Source of the DNA: Roseibium aggregatum IAM 12614
GTDB lineage: Bacteria > Pseudomonadota > Alphaproteobacteria > Rhizobiales > Stappiaceae
Length of the DNA stretch: 64,000 nt
NCBI RefSeq assembly: GCF_000168975.1
Contig: NZ_AAUW01000003.1
Coordinates: 124,001-188,000, forward strand
Reading direction: 5' to 3'
Shown: positions 43,082-52,609 of the stretch, piece by piece
How positions within the stretch are numbered: the first letter of the stretch is position 1
Layout of the letters: each line of letters opens with the position of its first letter
The notes under the pieces: model-generated
Databases searched by the model: none
Told to the model about the DNA's origin: nothing
Seen by the model: only the letters and a program-made list of their open reading frames with translations
Program-made: the position numbers and the translations under genes

Positions 43082-44316
43082 TGGTCCCCCATTTCGCTTT
43101 GCATGGCGCGTTCGAAGGCGGCCAGCGTCATTTTTGGCTTGCGCAAGTTCTTTGCGACGCGGATGGCAATGGAATCGTCCACTTTACCGAGCGTTCCCTC
43201 GGTCAGTGGAATGTTTCCGCATTTGATCATCACCGGGTCGGTCGGCTCCTTGTCGAAGACAAGCGTCTGACCGACATCCAGGCTGAGCACCCGCCCGAGC
43301 GGCAGGTAAGTCTCATAAAGTACGGCATCGACCTCGACTTCGGCGGCGTGAATTTCGGTCGCAAGGTGGCCTTCCCAGATCGGGTCCCGGCCGAATTTTT
43401 CCCCCATGAACATTTGCAGCAGCAGATCGCGGATCGGCTCCAGCGTTGCATAGGGCATCATGATTTCAACGGACCCGCCCCGGTCTTCCATGTCGATTCT
43501 GAGTTCGACGAGAATAGCGGCGTTGGCGGGCCGGGAGATCGCGGCAAAGCGCGGGTTCGTTTCCAGACGTTCCAGGTTGAAGTGAACCGGGGACAAGGGG
43601 GCGAAGGCGTGCTCGGCGTCCTGAAGGATCAGCGCCACCATCTGCTGGACCAGACCGGTTTCGATCGTGGTGTAGGGCCGGCCTTCGACACGCACTGCCG
43701 AGGTGCCGCGCCCGCCGCCCAGAAGCACGTCGATGATCGAATAGATCAGGCTGGACTCGACGGTAATCAGGCCGAAACCGTCCCATTCCTCGGCCTTGAA
43801 GACCCCCAGGATGGCCGGCAGCGGAATGGAGTTCAGGTAATCGCCGAACCGGACCGAGCTGATGGAATCGAGCGATACTTCCACGTTGTCGGACGTGAAG
43901 TTGCGCAAGGAAGTGGTCGTCAGACGCACCAGACGGTCGAACACGATTTCGAGCATCGGCAGACGCTCGTAGGAGACCATCGCCGAGTTGATCAGCGCGC
44001 GGATGCCGCTCTGGTCGCCCGCAATCGTGTCCTCGATGTTGAAGCCGAGGAGGTTGTCGATTTCTTCCTGGTTCAGGACACGGTCGGCACCGCGCGTGGC
44101 GTTTTCCAGATCCGGCTCGCTGTCGTCGATCATGGCCGCCCACTGGGCCGCCATGTCGTCGGAACTGCCAGCGCCCTGCTCCTCTAGAGCAGCACCCCAC
44201 GCCGCGGCGAGATCTTCGTCGTCGTCACTGCCGGCGCCCTGCTCTGCAAGAGCGGCTCCCCAGGCATCGGCCATGTCCTCTTCGGACAGGTCATCATCGT
44301 CGTCGATATCAGCCAT
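43078..44316 (-). CDS. fliM: Flagellar motor switch protein FliM, with repeated N-terminus
   Basis: A 412-residue switch protein. The canonical start motif for CheY binding (LNQEEIDNLLGF) is at residues 81-92 instead of the very N-terminus. Ahead of it are three acidic repeats: MADAWGAALAEQGAGSDDD (15-33), LAAAWGAALEEQGAGSSDD (36-54) and a shorter MAAQWAAMIDD (55-65). The rest is standard: NFTSDNVEVSLDSISSVRFG, LITVESSLIYSIIDVLLGGG and a C-terminal SpoA domain (VLSLDVGQTLVFDKEPTDPV, VKCGNIPL-type turn). No fliN gene lies next to it. It is the second gene of the fliL operon. Confidence 0.95.
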   Translation of the reverse strand: MADIDDDDDLSEEDMADAWGAALAEQGAGSDDDEDLAAAWGAALEEQGAGSSDDMAAQWAAMIDDSEPDLENATRGADRVLNQEEIDNLLGFNIEDTIAGDQSGIRALINSAMVSYERLPMLEIVFDRLVRLTTTSLRNFTSDNVEVSLDSISSVRFGDYLNSIPLPAILGVFKAEEWDGFGLITVESSLIYSIIDVLLGGGRGTSAVRVEGRPYTTIETGLVQQMVALILQDAEHAFAPLSPVHFNLERLETNPRFAAISRPANAAILVELRIDMEDRGGSVEIMMPYATLEPIRDLLLQMFMGEKFGRDPIWEGHLATEIHAAEVEVDAVLYETYLPLGRVLSLDVGQTLVFDKEPTDPVMIKCGNIPLTEGTLGKVDDSIAIRVAKNLRKPKMTLAAFERAMQSEMGDQ

Positions 44317-44324
44317 CTATAAAG

Positions 44325-44837
44325 TCACTGGACAAGGATTTCCTTGAACAGCACCCCTTCAACTCTCGCCGGATAGACCGACAGATTGATCCGTCTGAGC
44401 AATTCTTCCTTCAGGCGGAACAAACCGGCAGACCCTTCCAGGTCCGCGGGGCGAAGCTCGCGCAGATAGATCTGAAACGCATCCAGGATCCGCGGCAGAT
44501 ACGGCTGGATCTGGTCGATCATTGCGCGGTTCTCGACTTCGAGGGCAATCCGGACCTTCAGATAGGTCGTACGCCCTTCCGTCGCCAAATTCACCGTCAT
44601 TTCCGGCAGGTCGTAGAAGACCACCGGTTTTTGCACTTCCTGCGGCGACTCGGCATCTCCTGGAACCGGCGCAGGTGCGCTCGACCCCATCAGGAAGTAA
44701 TAGCCCGCCCCGCCTGCAGCCAGCAGAACCACCAGACCGATGCCGCCGAACAGGATCAGCTTCTTCTTGCGGCCACCGCCACCAGCTTCAGCTCCATCCT
44801 CGCCGTCTTCTCCGGCTGCGGCATTTTCATCCGTCAT
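44325..44837 (-). CDS. fliL: Flagellar stator-associated protein FliL
   Basis: A 170-residue single-span membrane protein: a charged cytosolic tail, a helix at about 28-49 (LILFGGIGLVVLLAAGGAGY) and a periplasmic SPFH-like domain (VVFYDLPEMTVNLATEGRTT, YLKVRIALEVENRAMIDQIQ, LREELLRRINLSVYPARVEG). It is the first gene of the operon and lies 8 bases before fliM. Confidence 0.95.
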   Translation of the reverse strand: MTDENAAAGEDGEDGAEAGGGGRKKKLILFGGIGLVVLLAAGGAGYYFLMGSSAPAPVPGDAESPQEVQKPVVFYDLPEMTVNLATEGRTTYLKVRIALEVENRAMIDQIQPYLPRILDAFQIYLRELRPADLEGSAGLFRLKEELLRRINLSVYPARVEGVLFKEILVQ

Positions 44838-44888
44838 TCCGCACTCCGATCTGCAGGCGCTCGCGCGCGCTTATTTATTACTAAAGAG

Positions 44889-44921
44889 TTAATGGTTAAC
44901 GAATGGTTACCGAGCCATTAA
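44889..44921. promoter_or_regulatory. Ladder of CtrA half-sites between fliL and flgF
   Basis: TTAA (44896-44899), N7, TTAC (44907-44910), N7, TTAA (44918-44921), with a further TTAA at 44889-44892. Three half-sites stand exactly 11 bases apart, so two overlapping CtrA boxes are formed. They lie 59-84 bases upstream of the fliL start and about 110 bases ahead of the sigma-54 promoter of flgF. Confidence 0.65.
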
Positions 44922-45030
44922 CGCGAGTCACCGGGCAAAAATTGCCAAGTGGTTAACTTCTGCCGGAATCTCTTGCCGCATGCACCCGCCCCATTTGATT
45001 TTTACCCAGATTTCCCAAGGATTTAAAAAC

Positions 45031-45047
45031 TGGCACGCCTCGTGCAT
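45031..45047 (+). promoter_or_regulatory. Sigma-54 promoter of the flgF operon
   Basis: TGGCACGCCTCGTGCAT has GG and GC exactly ten bases apart, as in the -24/-12 consensus. The expected transcription start is near 45057, 63 bases before flgF. TTAACCTTAAC (45047-45057) overlaps that start. Confidence 0.75.
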
Positions 45048-45119
45048 TAACCTTAACGAGCCAGCGGATCTGGGGAGATCGGCCGGCTTACTCGGGGAGC
45101 ACGAAGGGAACCGTTCACT

Positions 45120-45860
45120 ATGGAGAACGCTCAACTAGTTGCCTTATCAAGGCAATCGATCCTGCGGAACCATCTGGATGTGATCGCCAACAACATGGCG
45201 AACATCAATACATCCGGGTTCAAATCGCAGAATCTGCATTTTGCGGAATACGTCATGCCAGTGGCAGACGGCTCGGCTTTTGAGCCGCAGGACCGCGCCA
45301 TTTCCTACGTCGACATGTTCACGACACGGACCGACTTCACGCATGGTCCGATCAAGATGACGGGTAATGAATTCGACCTGTCCCTCAACAGCGACGGTTT
45401 TTTCGCTGTGCAGATGCCCGATGGCACCGAAGCCTACACGCGCAGCGGCGCGTTCCGACTCGACTCGACCGGCCAGTTGATCTCGGCAGATGGAAGTCCG
45501 GTCATGACAGACCAGGGCCCGATCTCCTTCAACGCCGAGGACGGCCGTGTTGAGATCGCACAGGACGGCACGATTTCAACACGTCTGGGCATTCGCGGCC
45601 GCATCAAGGTCGTCGATTTCGAGGATCCGCGGACCCTGGAGAAGATCGGCAACACAATGTTCAAGGGTGAGGACCCGATACCGGCCCAGGAAGTCCGAAT
45701 GGTCCAGGGCGCCGTCGAAGGGTCAAACGTCTACGGCATCACGGAAGTCACGCGCCTCATCGAAGTGACGCGCGCCTACGACTCCACTGCCAAAATCGTG
45801 AAAGACCTGGATGAGTTGCGCCAGCAGGCGATCTCCACCCTCGGCAAGCTGCAGGCCTAA
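45120..45860 (+). CDS. flgF: Flagellar rod protein FlgF
   Basis: A 246-residue rod subunit, first gene of the flgF-flgG-flgA-flgH operon. The rod-family N-terminus (LVALSRQSILRNHLDVIANN-MANINTSGFK) and C-terminus (TEVTRLIEVTRAYDSTAKIV) are present. It is slightly shorter than FlgG, as usual. A sigma-54 promoter lies 73-89 bases upstream. Confidence 0.95.
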   Translation: MENAQLVALSRQSILRNHLDVIANNMANINTSGFKSQNLHFAEYVMPVADGSAFEPQDRAISYVDMFTTRTDFTHGPIKMTGNEFDLSLNSDGFFAVQMPDGTEAYTRSGAFRLDSTGQLISADGSPVMTDQGPISFNAEDGRVEIAQDGTISTRLGIRGRIKVVDFEDPRTLEKIGNTMFKGEDPIPAQEVRMVQGAVEGSNVYGITEVTRLIEVTRAYDSTAKIVKDLDELRQQAISTLGKLQA

Positions 45861-45882
45861 GAGCCTTTAAGGGATCACTACC

Positions 45883-46665
45883 ATGAAAGCACTTCATATT
45901 GCCGCAACTGGCATGAAGGCCCAGGAACTGAACGTCGAAGTCATCTCGAACAACGTCGCCAACATGCGGACGACGGGCTTCAAGAAGCAGCGCGCCGACT
46001 TCCAGGACCTGCTCTACCAGAACCTCCGGCGCATGGGCACGGAAACGTCCGATTCCGGCACCATCGTCCCGACCGGTATCCAGATCGGCTCCGGCGTCAA
46101 GATCGCAGCCACCGGCCGTATCATGTCCCAGGGTTCCCTGGAACAGACCGGCAAGGAACTGGATCTTGCCATCCGCGGTGAAGGCTTCTTCCAGATCGAC
46201 ATGCCGGACGGAACGACGGCCTACACCCGCGACGGCTCGTTCGAACGCGATGCCAACGGACAGCTCGTGACCATCGACGGCTATTCCGTCAATCCGGGCA
46301 TCACCATTCCGCAGACGGTGAAGGACGTCACCATTTCAAACACCGGTGTCGTTCAGGGCGTCGACCAGGCCGGCAACACGGTGCAGCTTGGCCAGATCCA
46401 GCTTGCCCGCTTCGTCAACAAGGCCGGTCTCGAAGCCATCGGCGACAACCTCTACCTGGAGACGGACGCCAGTGGCGCACCGGAAACCAGCAATCCGGGC
46501 GACGAGAGCTACGGCACGGTGCAGCAGTACTTTCTGGAAATGGCCAACGTGGATGCAGTCACGGAAATCGCCGATCTGATTTCCGCCCAGCGCGCCTACG
46601 AGATGAACTCACAGATCATCCAGGCCGCCGACGAGATGTATTCCACCACCACGAACCTCCGCTAA
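45883..46665 (+). CDS. flgG: Flagellar distal rod protein FlgG
   Basis: A 260-residue distal rod subunit. It has ATGMKAQELNVEVISNNVAN at the start, the central GEGFFQIDMPDGTTAYTRDG-SFERDANG and the C-terminal ISAQRAYEMNSQIIQAADEM. It lies 22 bases after flgF. Confidence 0.97.
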   Translation: MKALHIAATGMKAQELNVEVISNNVANMRTTGFKKQRADFQDLLYQNLRRMGTETSDSGTIVPTGIQIGSGVKIAATGRIMSQGSLEQTGKELDLAIRGEGFFQIDMPDGTTAYTRDGSFERDANGQLVTIDGYSVNPGITIPQTVKDVTISNTGVVQGVDQAGNTVQLGQIQLARFVNKAGLEAIGDNLYLETDASGAPETSNPGDESYGTVQQYFLEMANVDAVTEIADLISAQRAYEMNSQIIQAADEMYSTTTNLR

Positions 46666-46682
46666 GACCGAGGCTTGAGACG

Positions 46683-47678
46683 ATGATGAGACATCTGCTG
46701 AAAGCTGCATCCGGACTGTTGCTGGCGGGCTTCCTCGCCCTGCCGGCCCAGGCGAGTGAAACGGCGGGCGAAAAACCGGTCCTGCGGTCGCAGGTCATGA
46801 CCCTGTCGGACATCGTGACCGTTGGCGACTTCTACTCCAATGCCGGAATGCTGGCTTCCAAACCGCTGTTCCGGTCTCCTGACATGGGGACTTCCGGCAA
46901 TGTGCCAGCGGATGTCGTCGCCGAGCGGGCCCGCGCGGCCGGACTGGAAACCGCAGGCACCGACGGACTGAGAACAGTCGTCGTCTATCGGGGCGCAACA
47001 CGACTGAACCATGACCAGCTCGCAGGTCTTGCCCGCAAGGCCCTGGCGGAACGCAATGCCGGCATCGACACCGAGCGCCTGGACATCCGCCTGATGCAGG
47101 CACCTGATGAGGTTCTCGCCGACCCCAAGGTCCACGACCCGATCCGGATCGACCGCGTTGAGTGGAACCAGTCGAACGGCCGCTTCACGATCCAGGCAAC
47201 CGTGGCGGTCGAAGTCGGCACGGAACCGCTGATCCTGACAGGCGTTGCCACCGAAATGGTCGATGTGCTGGTTCTGGTGCAGCCCGTGCGCCGTGGCGAC
47301 ATCGTCCGGGAAGAAGACCTGAACATCATTCGCGAAGCCCGCACCAAGGTCCCTGCAGGCGCCCTCACCGAGGTGGAAGACATCGTCGGCAAGCAGGCCC
47401 GCACCACCTTGCGCGCAAATGCCCCCCTCTCCCGCAACGACGTTCAGCGCCCGATCCTGATCGAGCGTGGTGAGAAGATCACGGTGACCTACGTCATGCC
47501 GGGCATGAAACTGACCTCGCGAGCCCAGGCCATGGATAGCGGCGCCAAGGGCGACGTGATCGATGTCATGAACCTGCAATCACGGCGCATCGTGCCGGCG
47601 ACGATTACCTCCCGCGGCCAGGTACGCGTTCACGCCGCCAATCCGATTGTCGCAAGCTTGAACAGCGAGAAAAATTAA
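46683..47678 (+). CDS. flgA: Flagellar P-ring assembly chaperone FlgA
   Basis: A 331-residue periplasmic chaperone for FlgI. It has a signal peptide (about 1-25, ending PAQASE) and a C-terminal SAF domain (about 195-330: VLVLVQPVRRGDIVREEDLN, GKQARTTLRANAPLSRNDVQ, ITVTYVMPGMKLTSRAQAMD). It is longer than the E. coli protein, with extra N-terminal sequence. An alternative ATG lies one codon downstream. The gene abuts flgH directly. Confidence 0.92.
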   Translation: MMRHLLKAASGLLLAGFLALPAQASETAGEKPVLRSQVMTLSDIVTVGDFYSNAGMLASKPLFRSPDMGTSGNVPADVVAERARAAGLETAGTDGLRTVVVYRGATRLNHDQLAGLARKALAERNAGIDTERLDIRLMQAPDEVLADPKVHDPIRIDRVEWNQSNGRFTIQATVAVEVGTEPLILTGVATEMVDVLVLVQPVRRGDIVREEDLNIIREARTKVPAGALTEVEDIVGKQARTTLRANAPLSRNDVQRPILIERGEKITVTYVMPGMKLTSRAQAMDSGAKGDVIDVMNLQSRRIVPATITSRGQVRVHAANPIVASLNSEKN

Positions 47679-48428
47679 ATGCTGAGCACCTTTCCCAGAC
47701 ACCTGCTGGCAAGCATCGCCCTTTCCACCCTCGCTGCAGGGTGCGGCACCGCCGACAAACTGGCGAACGTCGGCCAGCAACCCGCCCTGAACGCGATTCA
47801 GGATCCGACCACCACTCCGGGCTACCGGCCAGTGCAGATGCCGATGCCCGAACCGCAGCAGGCCCATTACAATCCCAACTCGCTGTGGCAGTCCGGCAGC
47901 CGTGCCTTCTTCAAGGATCAGCGCGCCAGCCAGGTTGGCGACATCCTGACCGTTGTCGTCACCATCGACGATCAGGCCGAGATCGAGAACAAGACGGAGC
48001 GTAAACGCAGCGAATCCAGCGGCGCCGGCGTCGGTGGCGCTCTTGGCACGGCGATCGACACCATCTTCCTGCCGGCAAGTTCTGCCGCCAGCGATCTGGC
48101 CAACGTCAACAGCGACTCCAGCTTCTCCGGCGACGGCAGTGTGGACCGCAACGAAACCCTGCAGACCACAGTCGCCGCCGTGGTGACCCAGGTTCTGCCG
48201 AACGGCAACATGGTGATCGAAGGCCGGCAGGAAGTGCGCGTGAACTTCGAAGTCCGCGAACTGATCGTCGCCGGTATCGTCAGGCCTGAAGACATCACGT
48301 CCGACAACCGCATCGCCAGCGAACAAATCGCCGAAGCGCGGATCGGGTATGGCGGCCGCGGCCAGATTACCGACGTTCAACAACCCCGGGTCGGCAACCA
48401 GGTCCTGGATATCCTGCTGCCGTTCTGA
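47679..48428 (+). CDS. flgH: Flagellar L-ring lipoprotein FlgH
   Basis: A 249-residue outer-membrane lipoprotein. The signal ends at LSTLAAGC with the lipid-carrying Cys at residue 22. The body contains SLWQSGSRAFFKDQRASQVG, DILTVVVTIDDQAEIENKTE and the C-terminal GYGGRGQITDVQQPRVGNQV. Its ATG begins on the base after the flgA stop. A strong hairpin at 48500 ends the operon. Confidence 0.96.
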   Translation: MLSTFPRHLLASIALSTLAAGCGTADKLANVGQQPALNAIQDPTTTPGYRPVQMPMPEPQQAHYNPNSLWQSGSRAFFKDQRASQVGDILTVVVTIDDQAEIENKTERKRSESSGAGVGGALGTAIDTIFLPASSAASDLANVNSDSSFSGDGSVDRNETLQTTVAAVVTQVLPNGNMVIEGRQEVRVNFEVRELIVAGIVRPEDITSDNRIASEQIAEARIGYGGRGQITDVQQPRVGNQVLDILLPF

Positions 48429-48499
48429 TCCCCAACCTTTCTCAGTCCCCCGGCCGAAACCTGCGGCGTGTTCTAGAAGCGCCTCAGGACCGGCTGATG

Positions 48500-48543
48500 A
48501 CGGGCACGATGTCTCGCTCCCCGAGCATCGTGCCCGTTCTCAT
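48500..48543 (+). terminator. Terminator of the flgF-flgG-flgA-flgH operon
   Basis: A perfect 12-bp stem (ACGGGCACGATG / CATCGTGCCCGT) with a 14-base loop, followed by a TC-rich tail, 71 bases after flgH. Confidence 0.75.
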
Positions 48544-48611
48544 TTCCACACCGGAAAAGACCGGTTAGAACCCTTGCGTGATTTGTTGCCCTTTCCGGAA
48601 AGTCCAACCAC

Positions 48612-49376
48612 GTGACCACCACCCTCATTGTTCTCGCCCATCCTGCGCAAACCTCCTTCAACGCCGCCTGGGCACGCGCAACCGAGGCCGCTTGCCGGGC
48701 CGAAGGTGACGACGTGCTTTGGTCCGACCTCTACCAGCTCGGTTTCGATCCGGCGGAGCGGGCAGAACACTACGCAGCGGACATCGTTACCGATCCCTAC
48801 GACGTCCTGAAAACCCAGGAAGCCGCCTCCAGAACCGGAAACCTTCCTGAAATTGTTGCCGACGAAATCGAAAAGCTGCGCAAGGCGGACCGGATCGTTT
48901 TCCATTTTCCGGTCTGGTGGTTCGCGCCGCCTGCAATTTTGAAAGGCTGGTGCGAGCGTGTGCTGACCAACGGCGGCCTGCACGACACCTCCAACCGTTT
49001 CGACACCGGCCAGTTCAGGGGCAAGCCGGTGCTTTTCTGCGTCACGACCGGCTCCAAGGCGAGCGAAAGCGCCCATAACGGCAAGGAAGGCGACATTCAA
49101 TTGCTGCTGTGGCCGATGGCCTACACCCTGCGCTATCTGGGTTTCAGCGTACTGGTGCCCCGGGTCGTTCACGGAGTGCACGGCTATCACAAAGGGGTGG
49201 CAAAGGAAGACCTGGAAACACGCCTTCAACACGAGATCGATCGCCACCGGGAAACGATTGCCCGTTTCGAAATTCTGCCGAAAATCGAATTCAACGCCGA
49301 CAACGACTTCGACAGCGCCGGCACACTTGACCCCGGAGCGCCCTCTCACAGCCATTTCATCCGGCACACGCCCTGA
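48612..49376 (+). CDS. NAD(P)H-dependent flavodoxin-fold oxidoreductase
   Basis: A 254-residue flavoprotein of the MdaB/KefF-type quinone reductases. It begins TTTLIVLAHPAQTSFNAAWA and has the family box RIVFHFPVWWFAPPAILKGW with CERVLTNGG, and later CVTTGSKASE. The start is GTG 48612. The C-terminal 50 residues are less conserved. It stands alone after the flagellar terminator and is probably unrelated to motility. Confidence 0.85.
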   Translation: MTTTLIVLAHPAQTSFNAAWARATEAACRAEGDDVLWSDLYQLGFDPAERAEHYAADIVTDPYDVLKTQEAASRTGNLPEIVADEIEKLRKADRIVFHFPVWWFAPPAILKGWCERVLTNGGLHDTSNRFDTGQFRGKPVLFCVTTGSKASESAHNGKEGDIQLLLWPMAYTLRYLGFSVLVPRVVHGVHGYHKGVAKEDLETRLQHEIDRHRETIARFEILPKIEFNADNDFDSAGTLDPGAPSHSHFIRHTP

Positions 49377-49510
49377 TTTCCCGGTGTAAGGCAAAGACCG
49401 GCGCTAGATTTGTCCACCGCCGGAGCCGATTTTCGTCTATCTAGCGGATGACGCTAGCGGTTTTTCAGATAGAATGGTGACAACCTTCTTATTGGCACAA
49501 CGGGGTTTCG

Positions 49511-50317
49511 ATGCGCCTTCTTTCAGCAGTCGTCTTTGGGTTTGTTCTCTTGTCCGCACCCTCCGCCTGGAGTGCCTCATGCGGTAACGGACCGGGCGGT
49601 TTTGAGGCCTGGAAACAGGCTTTCATCGCAAATTCTCAAAGCTACGGCCTCAAGCAAAGGGTCGTGGAATCGTCTCTCAAGAACGTGAAATACAGCAAGA
49701 AGGTCGTCTCGCTGGACCGGAACCAGAAATCCTTCAAGCTCAGCTTCAACCAGTTCTATGCCAAGCGGGTCAACAACGCGATGATCCGGCGTGGCAAGCA
49801 ACTCGGCAAGACCTACGCCCGCATCTTCCGGGGCATCGAAAAGAAATACGGCGTACCAGCTCCTATCATTCTGTCCATCTGGGGTCTTGAAACCAATTAC
49901 GGCAGCTTCTCCGGCAACATGCCGGTTCTTCAGTCCCTTGCCACGCTGGCTTATGATTGCCGCAGGTCCGATTTCTTCACCGCGGAACTGATTGCCGCGC
50001 TGACAATCGTGCAAAGTCGGGACATGCAGCCGGCGGAAATGAAGGGTGCCTGGGCCGGAGAACTCGGCCAGACCCAGTTTCTCGCGACCAGTTATGTCCG
50101 CTACGCAGTCGACTATGACCGGGATGGCCGCAAGGACCTGATCCGCTCCATCCCGGATGTGCTGGCCTCCACCGCCAACTACCTGGCCCAGAAAGGCTGG
50201 CGGCGCGGCCAGGGCTGGGGCCCGGGCACGGCCAACTACAACGTTCTCAAACAATGGAACAAGGCCAGCGTCTACGTGGAAACGATCTCGGTCATGGCGG
50301 GCCAGATCAGCGAATGA
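49511..50317 (+). CDS. Lytic murein transglycosylase (MltB/SLT-2 type)
   Basis: A 268-residue exported cell-wall enzyme. The signal peptide is about 1-22 (VVFGFVLLSAPSAWSASC). The catalytic Glu127 is in LSIWGLETNYGSF; other family blocks are GELGQTQFLATSYVRYAVDY, DRDGRKDLIRSIPDVLASTA and NYLAQKGWRRGQGWG. It cleaves the MurNAc-GlcNAc bond with ring closure. No peptidoglycan-binding domain is attached. It could help insert the flagellar rod, but the location outside the flagellar operons gives no proof. Confidence 0.92.
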   Translation: MRLLSAVVFGFVLLSAPSAWSASCGNGPGGFEAWKQAFIANSQSYGLKQRVVESSLKNVKYSKKVVSLDRNQKSFKLSFNQFYAKRVNNAMIRRGKQLGKTYARIFRGIEKKYGVPAPIILSIWGLETNYGSFSGNMPVLQSLATLAYDCRRSDFFTAELIAALTIVQSRDMQPAEMKGAWAGELGQTQFLATSYVRYAVDYDRDGRKDLIRSIPDVLASTANYLAQKGWRRGQGWGPGTANYNVLKQWNKASVYVETISVMAGQISE

Positions 50318-50524
50318 GCCCGCGCTGACCGCTCACAATCCAGCTTGACAAAACTGCCGATCCGGGCAGCAATTTCCGTCATACGGGTGTAACCCTTGCG
50401 GACCAATACCGTTGGCGGCGGACACTTGCTGCGCGGCGGGCACTGGCGGCTGTCTGTCTGCCATGCGCTGTTACGCCGGGCAACATCGACACCAACCCTT
50501 GAGCGGCCGAACAGGAGCCAACTG

Positions 50525-52507
50525 ATGTCCACTCTCAAAGACTTTTCGATTTCACGGCGCACGCTCCTGATGGGTGTGGCGGCAACAGGCTTCACCGCTG
50601 CGCTTCACCCCTATTCCGTTCTGGCCAAGGAAGGCACGGCGCACCTGCGCCTGATGGAGACCACCGATCTCCACGTCTATGTATTCCCTTACGACTACTA
50701 CAGCGACAAACCGGTCGATACCGCCGGACTTGCACGCACCGCCACGCTGATACGCGACATCCGGAACGAGGCGACAAACTCGGTACTGGTGGACAATGGC
50801 GACTTTCTGCAAGGCAACCCGATGGGGGACTATGTCGCCTACGAGCGCGGCATGCGCGAAGGCGACCTCCACCCCGTCATCAAGGGCATGAACGTCCTGG
50901 ATTTCGACGCGGCGACGCTCGGCAATCACGAATTCAACTACGGCCTGGACTTCATGATGAAGGTGCTGGCCGGCGCCAATTTCCCGGTTGTCTGTGCAAA
51001 CCTTGTCAAGGGAAGCGCGCTCGCGGGCAATCCGCGGGACGACGCCCTGTTTCTGAAACCTTATGTGATCGTCGAAAAGCAGGTCACGGATGGTGCGGGA
51101 AAGACCTATCCGATCAAGATCGGCTTCATCGGCTTTGTACCGCCGCAGATCATGAACTGGGACCGCCGCCATCTGGAAGGCAACGCCAATGCTCGCGACA
51201 TCGTCGAAACCGCCAGGGCCTTCGTTCCGGAAATGCGCGAACAGGGGTGCGACCTTGTGATCGCCCTCTCCCACTCAGGCATTGACGCCAACGACTACTC
51301 CGAAGGCATGGAAAACGCCTCGCTGCACCTTGCCGCTGTCGACGGCATCGATGCCGTCTTTACCGGTCACCAGCATCTGGTTTTCCCGGGCCCGCAATAT
51401 GAGGGTCTGCCGGGTGTCGACAGCGAAAAAGGCACCTTGTTCGGCAAACCGGCCGCCATGGGCGGTTTCTGGGGATCGCATCTGGGCGTGATCGACCTGA
51501 TGATCGAGCGCGATGGCAACGGCTGGCGTGTCGCCAACTTCATGACCGAAGCACGCCCGATTTACGAAAAGGATGGCCGCACCGTAACGCCTCTGGTGGA
51601 GAGCCAGCAGGATGTGCTCGACGCAGTAAAGGAAGATCACGAGGCAACCCTTGCCTATGTCCGTCGGCCCGTCGGCAAGACATCCGCACCGCTTCATTCC
51701 TATTTCGCCCTGGTGGCGGACGATCCGAGTGTCCAGATCGTGTCAAAGGCACAGATCTGGTACATCGAACAGATGCTGAAGGGCACCGAATGGGAGGGGC
51801 TGCCAGTGCTCTCCGCCGCTGCGCCCTTCAAAGCCGGCGGCCGGGGCGGCCCGGACTATTACACCGACGTTCCCGTCGGTGATGTCGCCATCAAGAACGT
51901 GGCCGATCTTTATCTTTATCCGAACACCGTTCGCGCGGTCGCCATCAAGGGCAGCACGGTCAAGGAATGGCTGGAGCGCTCTGCCGGAATTTTCCATGAA
52001 ATCGAGCCGGGCAAAGCCGACCAGGCGCTGATCAACCCGGAGTTTCCAAGCTATAATTTCGACGTGATCGACGGCGTCACCTATCAGATCGACCTGAGCC
52101 AGCCGTCGAAATATGACTCCAAAGGCGAAGTGATCAATCCGGACGCGAGCCGCATCGTCAATCTGCAGTTTGACGGCTCACCAATCGACCCGGATGCCGC
52201 GTTCGTGGTCGCCACCAACAACTACCGCGCAGGTGGCGGCGGCAATTTCCCGGGCATCAACGACGATGTCGTCATCTTTGTCGGCCCGGATACCAACCGA
52301 GACGTCCTGGTGCGCTACATCATCGAACAGGGAACCATCAACCCGTCGGCAGACGCCAACTGGTCGTTCAAACCGATGCCGGATACCACCGTTCTGTTCG
52401 AAACCGGCCCGGGCGGCACGCAGCACGCCGCCTCGGTGGAAGGGGTCAAGATTGAACCGGCTGGCGACGGCGCGGACGGATTCGCCCGTTACCGGATCAC
52501 ACTTTGA
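50525..52507 (+). CDS. cpdB: 2',3'-cyclic-nucleotide 2'-phosphodiesterase / 3'-nucleotidase CpdB
   Basis: A 660-residue exported bifunctional nucleotidase. ATG 50525 follows CAGGAG. A twin-arginine-type signal ([16 protein letters not shown]) precedes the metallophosphatase domain with TTDLH (46-50), [29 protein letters not shown] and FTGHQHLV as metal ligands. The C-terminal 5'-nucleotidase domain carries [14 protein letters not shown]. Length is normal for CpdB. It supplies phosphate and nucleosides from periplasmic nucleotides. Confidence 0.93.
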   Translation: MSTLKDFSISRRTLLMGVAATGFTAALHPYSVLAKEGTAHLRLMETTDLHVYVFPYDYYSDKPVDTAGLARTATLIRDIRNEATNSVLVDNGDFLQGNPMGDYVAYERGMREGDLHPVIKGMNVLDFDAATLGNHEFNYGLDFMMKVLAGANFPVVCANLVKGSALAGNPRDDALFLKPYVIVEKQVTDGAGKTYPIKIGFIGFVPPQIMNWDRRHLEGNANARDIVETARAFVPEMREQGCDLVIALSHSGIDANDYSEGMENASLHLAAVDGIDAVFTGHQHLVFPGPQYEGLPGVDSEKGTLFGKPAAMGGFWGSHLGVIDLMIERDGNGWRVANFMTEARPIYEKDGRTVTPLVESQQDVLDAVKEDHEATLAYVRRPVGKTSAPLHSYFALVADDPSVQIVSKAQIWYIEQMLKGTEWEGLPVLSAAAPFKAGGRGGPDYYTDVPVGDVAIKNVADLYLYPNTVRAVAIKGSTVKEWLERSAGIFHEIEPGKADQALINPEFPSYNFDVIDGVTYQIDLSQPSKYDSKGEVINPDASRIVNLQFDGSPIDPDAAFVVATNNYRAGGGGNFPGINDDVVIFVGPDTNRDVLVRYIIEQGTINPSADANWSFKPMPDTTVLFETGPGGTQHAASVEGVKIEPAGDGADGFARYRITL

Positions 52508-52609
52508 ACGTCAGCACCTATTAACAAGCCCCGTTCGCCAAAATAGCGCCACAAAGAAATACAACCTGAAAGAGTTGTTTTTGTTCATTGTGGATTTTAG
52601 GGGCTGAAA

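Noticed and set aside
43066-44187. 373-codon plus frame across fliM
   Set aside because: Antisense shadow of a fully recognised FliM.
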